A stretch of DNA of 7,650 nucleotides from Propionivibrio sp. (GTDB lineage: Bacteria > Pseudomonadota > Gammaproteobacteria > Burkholderiales > Rhodocyclaceae), in NCBI GenBank assembly GCA_017990155.1, contig JAGNOM010000128.1:1-7650 (forward strand). The letters run 5' to 3'. The notes under the pieces were generated by a model. It was not told the origin of the DNA. It worked only from the letters and a program-made list of their open reading frames with translations, and did no database searches. This document shows, one piece after another, positions 1 to 5,879 of this stretch (the first letter of the stretch is position 1; every line of letters starts with the position of its first letter). The position numbers and the translations under genes were made by a program.

Positions 1-263
1 CATCGCTTGGCGGCGATGAGATGCCGCGCATCGATTTCGGCGAAGCCGCAGATCTGCAGGCGGGAGACGCGTTTCTTCTCTGCTCCGACGGCCTCTGGGG
101 GTATTTCGGCGAAGCCGAGCTGGGCGGAGTGATCGCGGCCTATTCGGCGCGGGAGGCCTCTGAGCAACTGATTGATCGCGCGCGAATTCGAGCGAAAGGC
201 GAAGGCGACAACGTCTCGCTCGTCATCCTGAAATTGGTCGAAGTCCCCGTCAAAAAAGGGTAG
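1..263 (+). CDS. PP2C-family Ser/Thr protein phosphatase, C-terminal fragment (5' end outside window)
   Basis: The reading frame is open from the window edge (first full codon at base 3) to a TAG at 261-263, giving about 87 residues of a longer protein. It begins SLGGDE, then carries 'LLCSDGLWGYF' and near the end 'GDNVSLVIL'. These match late motifs of the PPM/PP2C fold: the Asp of SDGLW and the Asp-Asn of GDN are metal-coordinating positions in this family. Such enzymes are Mn/Mg-dependent phosphatases acting on phospho-Ser/Thr proteins, often paired in bacteria with Hanks-type kinases or type VI secretion and stress modules. The partner would lie upstream and cannot be seen. The internal ATG at 21 falls inside the conserved region and is not the real start. 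The final residues (VEVPVKKG) form a short basic tail with no extra domain. Family assignment is firm; the specific role is unknown. Confidence 0.88.
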   Translation, partial: SLGGDEMPRIDFGEAADLQAGDAFLLCSDGLWGYFGEAELGGVIAAYSAREASEQLIDRARIRAKGEGDNVSLVILKLVEVPVKKG

Positions 264-335
264 GAGACTTCTGTCGGTTCGGGTTCGATGCCCGGAATCC
301 GTGGTGACGGAAGCCAGGTGGCCGACGGCCCTTTC

Positions 336-1793
336 CTATTTCCGACCCAGTCCGCCCAGGAGCGCGGCGACGATGCGGCGCGGCTTGTGCGGATGCTCCA
401 TTCGCGCCGCGGCCTGCGCCTTCTCGATATCGGTCGGTGCGGCCACCGGATGCGGTTCAGCGCTCTCGTAGGGCTTGCTGAAGTCAAAACCGTCGGCCGC
501 GATGTGGCCGGGGCGTCGATTGCTCCGATGCTCGCTCGCATAGGAAGACTGATCGCGACGTGGGCGTGTAGCAGGGGCCACGGATACGGCGGGTGCCGGT
601 GGGCGGCGATGATGCCCCTTCTTGCCCGTGGGCGGGTACTCGTAGTCGTATTCGGGTTCGAAACCGGGAATGATGACTTGTTCGATCGGCTTCTTGATCA
701 GCTTCTCGATGTCGACCAGGTACTGGACCTCGTGCGCGGAAACGAGCGAGATGGCCGTGCCTTGCTTGCCGGCGCGACCGGTCCGGCCAATGCGGTGAAT
801 GTAGTCTTCCGGCGTGTGCGGCAACTCGAAGTTGATGACGTGCGGCAGTTCGTCGATGTCGAGGCCGCGCGCAGCGACGTCCGTGGCTACCAGGACCAGG
901 GCGGAGCCGTCCTTGAACGCTTCCAGCGCTTTCAGTCGGTCGAGCTGACTCTTGTCGCCATGGATCGAGTCGGCAGCAATGCCGGCGCGCTGGAGTTCGC
1001 GGGCGAGCTTGTTGGTTTCGATCTTGGTGCGCGTAAAAACGAGGACCTGGTTGAATTCGGAAGATCTGAGCAGCTTGACCAAAAGCGCGCGCTTGGCGTC
1101 GGACGCCACGGGGTGCACGCGGTGGGTGATGGTCTCGGAGACGGTGTTGCGTTTGGCGACTTCGATCAGCACCGGCGACTGGAGCATGCGGTCGGCGAGT
1201 TTCTTGATCTCTTCGGAGAAGGTTGCCGAGAAGAGCAGGCTCTGCCGCTGTTTTGGCAGCAGGTTGATGATCCGTGTGACATCGGGGACGAAGCCCATGT
1301 CCAGCATCCGGTCAGCTTCGTCGAGGACGAGGGCCTGGACGCTGCCAAAGTTGAGGCACTTCTGTTCAACGAGGTCAAGCAGGCGTCCCGGTGTGGCTAC
1401 GAGGACTTCGATGCCAGCGCGAATCTCTTCGATCTGCGGCTTGATGTCCACGCCGCCGTAAGCACAGAGGCTTCTGATCGGCACGTATTTGCTGTAGGTC
1501 TTGACCGATTCGTGAACCTGAATGGCCAGTTCCCGGGTCGGCGCCAGCATCAGGACACGGACCGGATGGCGCGCGGGCGAGGGGCTGGGGCTGGCGAAGG
1601 GAAGGATGCGTTGCAGCAGCGGCAGGGTGAATGCGGCGGTCTTGCCGGTGCCGGTCTGTGCGCCGCCCATCAGGTCTTTTCCCGACAGGACGATGGGAAT
1701 GGCCTGCGCCTGGATTGGTGTGGGGTCGGTGTAACCCTCTTCGGTAATGGCTCGCAGAATTTCCGGCGCGAGGCCGAGTTCATCAAAACGCAT
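336..1793 (-). CDS. rhlE: ATP-dependent DEAD-box RNA helicase, RhlE-like
   Basis: This 485-residue protein has the full superfamily-2 DEAD-box core. Seen in order: Q motif (GYTDPTPIQ, about 20-28), Walker A AQTGTGKT (45-52), PTRELA (85-90), GG (113-114), TPGRL (134-138), DEAD (158-161), SAT (189-191), VLVFTRTK (250-257), TDVAARGLDI (304-313) and HRIGRTGRAG (333-342). Residues from about 377 form a proline- and arginine-rich, probably disordered tail containing FDFSKPYE and ending in AALLGGLGRK, as in betaproteobacterial RhlE proteins. Such helicases unwind short RNA duplexes using ATP and act in the cytoplasm in ribosome assembly, RNA decay and cold adaptation. I chose the ATG at 1793 (MRFDELGL), matching the usual RhlE N-terminus. 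A TTG at 1799 would add two residues. No clear Shine-Dalgarno precedes either start. The gene converges on the phosphatase gene with a 72-bp gap and has its own promoter. Assigning it to RhlE rather than another DEAD-box paralogue is likely but not proven. Confidence 0.93.
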   Translation of the reverse strand: MRFDELGLAPEILRAITEEGYTDPTPIQAQAIPIVLSGKDLMGGAQTGTGKTAAFTLPLLQRILPFASPSPSPARHPVRVLMLAPTRELAIQVHESVKTYSKYVPIRSLCAYGGVDIKPQIEEIRAGIEVLVATPGRLLDLVEQKCLNFGSVQALVLDEADRMLDMGFVPDVTRIINLLPKQRQSLLFSATFSEEIKKLADRMLQSPVLIEVAKRNTVSETITHRVHPVASDAKRALLVKLLRSSEFNQVLVFTRTKIETNKLARELQRAGIAADSIHGDKSQLDRLKALEAFKDGSALVLVATDVAARGLDIDELPHVINFELPHTPEDYIHRIGRTGRAGKQGTAISLVSAHEVQYLVDIEKLIKKPIEQVIIPGFEPEYDYEYPPTGKKGHHRRPPAPAVSVAPATRPRRDQSSYASEHRSNRRPGHIAADGFDFSKPYESAEPHPVAAPTDIEKAQAAARMEHPHKPRRIVAALLGGLGRK

Positions 1794-1830
1794 CGGCAAC
1801 GCCCATAAATAAATGTGGAATCAATAGCAT
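1783..1830 (-). other. Possible 15-codon leader ORF overlapping the rhlE start
   Basis: On the minus strand, an ATG at 1830 opens MLLIPHLFMGVADAF and stops at a TGA (1785-1783) inside rhlE codons 3-4. The ATG lies only about 3-6 nt downstream of the transcription start expected from the TATAAT at 1845-1840, so it would be nearly leaderless. Since rhlE has no obvious Shine-Dalgarno, ribosomes finishing this ORF could restart at the nearby rhlE ATG. A short chance ORF is equally possible. Confidence 0.22.
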
Positions 1831-1839
1831 AGGGCCGCG

Positions 1840-1845
1840 ATTATA
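1840..1845 (-). promoter_or_regulatory. -10 box of the rhlE promoter (perfect TATAAT)
   Basis: On the minus strand a perfect TATAAT occurs 47 bp upstream of the rhlE ATG, in the context GTGTATAATCGCG. No good -35 hexamer lies 16-18 bp further upstream, so it may depend on an activator or on the TG just before the -10. A start near 1833-1836 would give a leader of about 40 nt. The box lies 30 bp outside the mobile element's direct repeat, so the insertion left the core promoter intact. Confidence 0.6.
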
Positions 1846-1875
1846 CACGCTTTGCCAGTGAGCGGACGGCTTGGC

Positions 1876-1885
1876 GCTCGGCATG
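1876..1885. repeat. Left 10-bp direct repeat (target-site duplication)
   Basis: GCTCGGCATG here is repeated exactly at 2061-2070. Each copy directly abuts the outer end of one terminal inverted repeat of the element between them. This is the pattern left when a transposase makes a staggered cut and the gap is repaired. Confidence 0.8.
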
Positions 1886-2060
1886 CAGGGCAATCGCATG
1901 AACGCCCGCCACCTCCCCTTCAAGGGGAGGGACGGGGTGGGGATGGAGCGCGAACGGCGGTTTGATCGACGAAATAGCCGCCAGATAACCCCATCCCCCT
2001 CCCGACCTCCTCCTTGAAGGAAGAGGAGTTGATGCGTACGGCATTCATGCGCTTGCCCTG
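1886..2060. mobile_element. MITE-like non-autonomous transposable element, 175 bp
   Basis: The ends are inverted repeats, 1886-1906 and 2040-2060, identical at 19 of 21 positions. Both start CAGGGCAA and contain CGCATGAA. An exact 10-bp direct repeat flanks them. Inside is a second inverted pair, 1917-1946 and 1991-2020, matching at 24 of 30 positions with CCTTCAAGG at its core, and a short apex pair GGCGG/CCGCC (1956-1960, 1978-1982). The whole element could fold into one long hairpin. There is no room for a transposase and no convincing coding sequence, so it would have to be moved in trans. From memory, ends beginning CAGGG with 8-10 bp duplications are typical of the ISAs1 family, which makes that family the likely source; this is inference. 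The element lies between the DUF1631 gene and the rhlE promoter and disrupts neither gene. Confidence 0.75.
1912..1930. repeat. Perfect GC-rich palindrome of a widespread intergenic repeat type
   Basis: CCTCCCCTT-C-AAGGGGAGG is a 9-bp perfect inverted repeat around one base, followed by GGGACGGGGTGGGGATGG. An imperfect inverted copy lies at 1991-2028 (CCATCC... CCTTGAAGG... GAGGAG). Sequences of this kind recur in intergenic DNA of many proteobacteria and, when translated, give spurious peptides like 'HPVPPLEGE', as one does here. It forms the stem of the MITE-like element. Confidence 0.7.
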
Positions 2061-2070
2061 GCTCGGCATG
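2061..2070. repeat. Right 10-bp direct repeat (target-site duplication)
   Basis: This is the second exact copy of GCTCGGCATG, adjoining the right terminal inverted repeat and lying 19 bp beyond the stop codon of the DUF1631 gene. With the left copy it defines the element's ends. The inferred empty site reads TTGGC-GCTCGGCATG-GCAAGC. Confidence 0.8.
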
Positions 2071-2089
2071 GCAAGCGTGCTTGATCGGC

Positions 2090-4228
2090 TCAGGAGCGAG
2101 CGATCTGTGCCAGTGCACGTTCCGCGGCTTCATCGAAAAGTGCGCTTGGCCGCAGCGCGCGTGCTTTGCCGCTTTGCAGCTGTTGCAGCAGATCGGATCG
2201 GTTCAGGGCGACTGCGTAGCCCCAGTCCGGGTTGAAGAAAAGGAGCGTTTCCGAGTCCGGCGCTTCGCCGCAGAGTCGGCCACAGAGTATTTCATCGTCC
2301 GGAAGCCGGAATTCGATCCAACTACCCTGATGGGGCGCGGTGTTTCCACTACGACGCGCGGACTGGGGTGCGGACGGCGTGCCGAAGTACTGCACGAGCT
2401 TTCCGTCGCGCTCGAGGATCTCGACCTGCGTGGATGGCGTCAGGCGCTCGGCGGGCGCCAACGGTGCAGCTTCTTGGGGCAAAGGGCTTTGCGGGGGCTC
2501 GATTGATTGAGCCGGAACGTCGGGGCGATTGCGCAGCGCCGACGTTTGCAGGTCGAAGCAGCGGTTCAGGAATGGGGTTCGTTCTTCGGTCGAAACCTTC
2601 AACGCGTCGAGCTCGCCATTGAGTCGCCTGAGCAGTGACGGAACCAGCGCGACCAGGCGCTTGCGCTCCTCGGGCGTCTGCCTGGGCTGAATGCTCCACA
2701 GCAGGTCTTCAATGGTTGTCCGCGATTCTTGCCAGGGTGTCCCGCTGGGTCCGCCGTTTCCGGCGGCATTCTGCATGACGCGGAGCCAGTAGTCGGCGAG
2801 AAAGCGGCGGATTGATGGCTCGGTACATCGAGCAAGCACAGCTTGCAGCCAGGTGTGGGCGTGCGCCTTCGCCTGCAGCCGTTGTTCGTGTTCGAGAACC
2901 AGTTGCAGGTACGGTTGTGATTTGAGCTGGGTTGCCTGGTCGCGCTCGTCGATCATTCGCTCCAGCGCTGTCAGATGCGGCGCCAGGTTGCCGTCGTTTG
3001 CTTCAAGCGCGCTGCGAACGGAGTTCGCCAATCCGGTCAGCTGCCGGCAGGTCGGATGGTCGCGCCCGACCTCTTGCGCCAGACCGAGCGTCGCGTGCGC
3101 CATGCGGTTGATCAGCTGCCGCGCCGGATGCTGCGTGTTGGAGAAAAACGTGTCGTCAAGGATGGCAATCTTGAGCAGTGGAATCTGCAGCCGGCCGATG
3201 ATGGTCTTGACCACTTCGGGAAGGTCCGGCGTGGCGAAGATGGCGTCGAAAATCATCGACAGCGTGTCGAGCGCGATGGCCGCCGGCTTTCCGAGCGGTA
3301 GATCGAGATCCTGGGCGCGGAGGGTGCGTAGTGGCTCGTCAGCGCCAGCGGCCGCGAGTGACGGTCCGTCCGTTCGGGCGGCGCCATGTTTCTTTTCGAG
3401 GGTGTCGAGCCGTTCCATGAGGTGATTCAGCATCGTCTGTGCTGACACGTTCAGGGCGGCGTTGCCGGCTGCCGGTGTGCCGTTTGATTCGGCCGATACG
3501 GCGCCGGTCAAGGCGGGGTTCGGCGTGGCATCGTCGGCAAGTTGCTGGCGCAAGGTCTCTTGCAGTGCCGAAAGGGGGTTCTTTGGAGCGGCGTCGTTTT
3601 GCTGCGGCGCGGTTTGGGGCACGCTGCCGGCGCCGCGCTGGATTGGGCGAACCTGTGTCGGCGCGACCCCATGTTTTTCAAGAAGCGTGTTGAGCTCCAG
3701 GTAGACGTCGGGCAGACCAGCTTGCAGCTCATCCTCCAGGCGTTCAAGACAGTCCAGATTCTGGTCCAGCGTGGCATCGCTTGCGCGGCAGATCGCCCAC
3801 AGGGCGCGGCTGACCGGTTCGAGGCCGGCCGGGTTGTTTTCAGCGGACATCCTCGGGCGATCGAGCAGCGTCATGTAGCGCAGCTGAACGCGCCAGCGAT
3901 CAATGCGCTCGTTTCCCTTCAGACGATTGATGAGGTCGCCGATCCGGATTTCCAGTTCGAGATCGTCATGGCCGACCAGGCTGATGCGCGATGCCGTCAA
4001 TCCGCTCGTTTGCTCGAATCCATCGCGTTTGGTCGATGCGGCGAGTTCGTCGTACGCCGTTTCGATTTCGCGCGCGAACGCGTCGATGACCTGCGGGGCA
4101 TGGATGCCCGATCGCCTGGCGATTTCGACGAGGCGCCGCTGAAAGAGCCCGCGCGCGTCGCGAAGAATGAAGAATGCATCTTCCCCGAGGCCCGGAGGTG
4201 TGCCGGAGGTGCCAATCGGGTCAGGCAT
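2090..4228 (-). CDS. DUF1631 family protein of unknown function
   Basis: This 712-residue protein matches my recollection of the proteobacterial DUF1631 family, usually about 700-800 residues. Seen: an N-terminal helical region with RISLVGHDDLELEIRIGDLINRL (81-103); a low-complexity linker rich in Ala, Gln and Pro (about 195-300); the family's central signature from DTLSMIFDAIF (321-331) through LPEVVKTIIGRLQIP and LLKIAILDDTFFS to HPARQLINRMA (367-377); and a C-terminal beta-rich unit, about 635-692 (WIEFRLPDDE ... LLFFNPDWGYAV), reminiscent of the PilZ-like end of the family. No signal peptide or membrane segment is seen, so it is probably cytoplasmic. Some database entries call such proteins thymidine phosphorylase; nothing here supports that. 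The ATG at 4228 has only a weak upstream GGA. The gene follows the DHH phosphoesterase gene by 62 bp on the same strand, so co-transcription is likely. Confidence 0.85.
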   Translation of the reverse strand: MPDPIGTSGTPPGLGEDAFFILRDARGLFQRRLVEIARRSGIHAPQVIDAFAREIETAYDELAASTKRDGFEQTSGLTASRISLVGHDDLELEIRIGDLINRLKGNERIDRWRVQLRYMTLLDRPRMSAENNPAGLEPVSRALWAICRASDATLDQNLDCLERLEDELQAGLPDVYLELNTLLEKHGVAPTQVRPIQRGAGSVPQTAPQQNDAAPKNPLSALQETLRQQLADDATPNPALTGAVSAESNGTPAAGNAALNVSAQTMLNHLMERLDTLEKKHGAARTDGPSLAAAGADEPLRTLRAQDLDLPLGKPAAIALDTLSMIFDAIFATPDLPEVVKTIIGRLQIPLLKIAILDDTFFSNTQHPARQLINRMAHATLGLAQEVGRDHPTCRQLTGLANSVRSALEANDGNLAPHLTALERMIDERDQATQLKSQPYLQLVLEHEQRLQAKAHAHTWLQAVLARCTEPSIRRFLADYWLRVMQNAAGNGGPSGTPWQESRTTIEDLLWSIQPRQTPEERKRLVALVPSLLRRLNGELDALKVSTEERTPFLNRCFDLQTSALRNRPDVPAQSIEPPQSPLPQEAAPLAPAERLTPSTQVEILERDGKLVQYFGTPSAPQSARRSGNTAPHQGSWIEFRLPDDEILCGRLCGEAPDSETLLFFNPDWGYAVALNRSDLLQQLQSGKARALRPSALFDEAAERALAQIARS

Positions 4229-4260
4229 GGGTTCCGTCCGGGTGTCGGCGTGCCGTTGTC

Positions 4261-4276
4261 GCGCCGATCTCGGCGC
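4261..4276. repeat. Perfect 7-bp inverted repeat between the DHH and DUF1631 genes
   Basis: GCGCCGA-TC-TCGGCGC lies in the 62-bp gap between two minus-strand genes. In RNA it gives a 6-bp GC stem with a four-base loop. No U-run follows on either strand, so it does not look like an intrinsic terminator. It could protect or space the operon mRNA, or be chance in GC-rich DNA. Confidence 0.4.
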
Positions 4277-4290
4277 AGGGAAACGAGGCG

Positions 4291-5220
4291 TCAGTCGGCA
4301 TTGATCTGCGCAATGATTTCCTTGAGTGTTGCGTCGGATTTTTCGTTTGCGACCTGGCAGGTTCCCGCCGCGTGATGTCCGCCGCCGCCATGCTTGAGCA
4401 TCAGCTCGCCGATGTTCGTGCGGCTACTGCGATCGAGAATCGATTTGCCGGTGGCGAAGACCGTGTTCTGTTTCTGCACGCCCCACAGTACGTGGATCGA
4501 GATGTTGGTCTGCGGAAACAGCGCGTAGATCATGAAACGGTTGGTGGCATAAATCGTTTCTTCATTCCGCAGATCGAGGACTGCCAGCTTTTCATGCACG
4601 GTGGTGCAACGCTGAATTTGTTCCTTGGCAAGCTGCGCGTGCTCGTTGTAGAGCTCGACACGCTCCCGTACGTCGGGAAGTTGCAGGATGTCGTCGATAC
4701 CGTGATTTCTGCAGTACTTGATCAGGTCCATCATCAGCGTGTAGTTACTGACGCGGAACTCACGGAAGCGGCCGAGGCCGGTACGCGAATCCATCAGGTA
4801 ATTGAGCAGCACCCAGCCGGACGGATTGAGAATTTCCTCTCGCGAGAACTGCGCCGAGTCGGCCTTGTCGACGGCGTCCATCATTTCGTCGGAAATACCC
4901 GGCAAGCCTTCCTTGCCGCCGTAATAGTCATAAACCACGCGCGCCGCCGACGGGGCCTCCGGGTTGATGATGTAGTTGCCGTGTGCGCCCGGATTGCGGA
5001 TGGTTTCGGACAAATGGTGGTCGAATGCCAGGCCGGCGCTTTCCACGTACGGCAGATTGGTCGTGATGTCGCGCTCGGTGATTTCGATCTTGCCGTCCTG
5101 CATGTCCTTGGGGTGGACGAACTTGATCTCGTCGATCAGTTCGAGTTCATTCAGCAGTACGGCGCAAACCAGCCCGTCAAAATCGCTGCGGGTGACCAGT
5201 CGGTATTTCTTCTGACTCAT
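4291..5220 (-). CDS. DHH/DHHA1 family phosphoesterase (exopolyphosphatase-like)
   Basis: This 309-residue protein begins MSQKKYRLVTRSDFDGLVCAVLL. It carries DFDG (13-16), the FDHH motif (66-69), Asp121 in KADSAQF, and the DHHA1 signature HGGGGHHAAGTC (277-288). In DHH enzymes the aspartates and the DHH histidines bind two Mn ions, and the GGGHxxA loop contacts substrate. Relatives hydrolyse phosphoester or phosphoanhydride bonds in short RNAs, cyclic dinucleotides, pAp or polyphosphate. Annotations of this branch as exopolyphosphatase are by similarity, and the substrate cannot be read from the sequence. No signal peptide is seen, so it is probably cytoplasmic. The frame stays open upstream to 5592, but the ATG at 5220 has a strong AGAGGAG five bases before it and matches the family start. 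It lies 73 bp downstream of the lipoprotein gene and 62 bp upstream of the DUF1631 gene. Confidence 0.88.
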   Translation of the reverse strand: MSQKKYRLVTRSDFDGLVCAVLLNELELIDEIKFVHPKDMQDGKIEITERDITTNLPYVESAGLAFDHHLSETIRNPGAHGNYIINPEAPSAARVVYDYYGGKEGLPGISDEMMDAVDKADSAQFSREEILNPSGWVLLNYLMDSRTGLGRFREFRVSNYTLMMDLIKYCRNHGIDDILQLPDVRERVELYNEHAQLAKEQIQRCTTVHEKLAVLDLRNEETIYATNRFMIYALFPQTNISIHVLWGVQKQNTVFATGKSILDRSSRTNIGELMLKHGGGGHHAAGTCQVANEKSDATLKEIIAQINAD

Positions 5221-5225
5221 GGTGG

Positions 5226-5232
5226 CTCCTCT
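5226..5232 (-). promoter_or_regulatory. Shine-Dalgarno of the DHH phosphoesterase gene
   Basis: AGAGGAG on the minus strand lies five bases before the ATG at 5220. It decides the start against the longer upstream open frame, which would overlap the lipoprotein gene by about 300 bp. Confidence 0.8.
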
Positions 5233-5293
5233 GTTTTCGATGGCTGTCTGGTTCGGCGTTGACGGCGTTCCCTCGAACACGATGCGTGTGCGA

Positions 5294-5683
5294 TTACTTC
5301 TTGTCTGTCGCCGGATTGGCGTCCTGCGTAGCTTTGTCCTGCGCCTCTTCCTTGACCGCGACCTTCTTCTTCGCTCCGGGCGGGGCGACGGGCGGGAGTT
5401 GGGGTTCGACGGTCTCCATCTTGTTGTCGCGCATGTACGCGTCCATGTCACGCCAGCCTTCGTAGATGGAAGCTTTCGGCAGCCAGGAATAGATCGAGTA
5501 ACAGTCCTCGATGGCGCGTCCCGACTGACGGCAGGCGCCGCCGACGGCTCTTCCATCCGCCTCTGCTTGCGCGGCTTTTGCCGCCGGATCAACGATCCCC
5601 ATGCGCTGCTGGATGATGTCGCAGCCGGCCAGCCCGAACAACAATGCGGTTCCGATCAATACGATTCGTATGGCGCTGCTCAT
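5294..5683 (-). CDS. Small putative lipoprotein of unknown function
   Basis: This 129-residue protein has a classic lipoprotein signal: MSSAIRI, a hydrophobic stretch to about residue 17, and the lipobox LAG-C with lipidated Cys21. The mature part has a conserved-looking centre (about 44-90: GRAVGGACRQSGRAIEDCYSIY, then WLPKASIYEGWRDMDAYMRDNKME) with cysteines 51 and 61 that could form a disulfide. A Pro-, Lys- and Ala-rich tail (about 95-129) is probably disordered. Asp22 directly after the lipidated Cys is, by the E. coli +2 rule, an inner-membrane retention signal; whether that rule holds here is inference. I do not recognise a named family. The ATG at 5683 is preferred to the TTG at 5695 because it gives a normal-length signal sequence. 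It is the first gene of the probable three-gene minus-strand operon. Confidence 0.8.
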   Translation of the reverse strand: MSSAIRIVLIGTALLFGLAGCDIIQQRMGIVDPAAKAAQAEADGRAVGGACRQSGRAIEDCYSIYSWLPKASIYEGWRDMDAYMRDNKMETVEPQLPPVAPPGAKKKVAVKEEAQDKATQDANPATDKK

Positions 5684-5746
5684 CGACTCTGGCAATCTGT
5701 TTCCCGAAGGCGGTTGGAAGTGAATGAAGCGGGACGGACAGCAGGC

Positions 5747-5752
5747 ATTTTA
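5747..5752 (-). promoter_or_regulatory. Candidate -10 box for the lipoprotein operon (TAAAAT)
   Basis: On the minus strand TAAAAT (5 of 6 matches to TATAAT) occurs 63 bp upstream of the lipoprotein ATG. TGAACA (4 of 6 to TTGACA) lies 16 bp before it. The predicted start near 5740 leaves a leader of about 57 nt. This is the best candidate in the divergent region but is not strong. Confidence 0.35.
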
Positions 5753-5794
5753 ACCACAATTGCGGACGTGTTCACCGGGCGCTCAATGCCCACG

Positions 5795-5811
5795 GAACCG
5801 CTGTTTGGTTC
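5795..5811. repeat. Inverted repeat just upstream of the ugpB promoter
   Basis: GAACC-N7-GGTTC is a 5-bp perfect inverted repeat ending six bases before the candidate ugpB -35. Its position suits a regulator site for either divergent promoter. Arms this short could arise by chance. Confidence 0.3.
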
Positions 5812-5816
5812 TTGTG

Positions 5817-5846
5817 GTGACCCTCGGGAGATTCCGCCACTATAAT
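5817..5846 (+). promoter_or_regulatory. ugpB promoter: GTGACC, 18 bp, TATAAT
   Basis: A perfect TATAAT at 5841-5846 is preceded at 18 bp by GTGACC (5817-5822, 4 of 6 to TTGACA). Transcription would start near 5853, about 27 nt before the ugpB ATG, leaving just enough room for the Shine-Dalgarno. Confidence 0.65.
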
Positions 5847-5852
5847 TGGCGG
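5834..5852. promoter_or_regulatory. Palindrome enclosing the ugpB -10 box (possible operator)
   Basis: CCGCCA-N7-TGGCGG is a perfect 6-bp inverted repeat whose seven-base centre, CTATAAT, is the -10 box. A dimeric protein bound here would directly block RNA polymerase, so a repressor operator is a reasonable reading. GC-rich arms around an AT-rich -10 could also arise by chance or aid promoter function. Confidence 0.4.
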
Positions 5853-5868
5853 CTCAGTCTTTCTTGCC

Positions 5869-5875
5869 AAGGAAA
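5869..5875 (+). promoter_or_regulatory. Shine-Dalgarno of ugpB
   Basis: AAGGAAA lies four to five bases before the ATG at 5880 and fixes the start there. The in-frame open stretch up to 5760 runs through the promoter and cannot be coding. Confidence 0.75.
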
Positions 5876-5879
5876 CAAA

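Noticed and set aside
279..295. A tRNA T-arm-like stem-loop: 5-bp stem around GTTCGATGC, matching the tRNA B-box consensus
   Set aside because: No D-arm or anticodon arm precedes it (the phosphatase gene ends just upstream), and no acceptor stem or CCA follows. It is a chance match or too short to call a tRNA remnant.
320..330. GGCC-GAC-GGCC hairpin between the convergent phosphatase and rhlE genes as a terminator
   Set aside because: The stem is only 4 bp and no proper U-run follows on either strand.
288..1808. Long plus-strand open frame (506 codons) opposite rhlE
   Set aside because: It is the antisense shadow of a complete, motif-rich helicase in high-GC DNA and resembles no known protein.
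1783..2133. Minus-strand open frames through the mobile element, including a peptide with PHPVPPLEGEV
   Set aside because: This peptide type is the known translation artefact of GC-rich intergenic repeats. The frames cross the inverted repeats and have no ribosome-binding site.
3542..5262. Plus-strand open frames at 3542-4375 and 4174-5262
   Set aside because: Both lie antisense to the DUF1631 and DHH genes, which have clear family signatures. They show none themselves.
5221..5592. N-terminal extension of the DHH phosphoesterase frame (to 433 residues)
   Set aside because: The extension is Arg/Pro/Thr-rich, overlaps the lipoprotein gene in another frame, and ignores the strong Shine-Dalgarno at 5226-5232.
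5801..5818. Pho box upstream of ugpB (CTGTTTG, four bases, TTGTGGT)
   Set aside because: The 11-bp spacing is right, but the second half matches the consensus poorly and the distance to the -10 is too long for a typical PhoB site.
5760..5879. N-terminal extension of UgpB to 472 residues
   Set aside because: It would put the promoter in coding sequence and bury the signal peptide. The ATG at 5880 has a good Shine-Dalgarno and a direct signal sequence.
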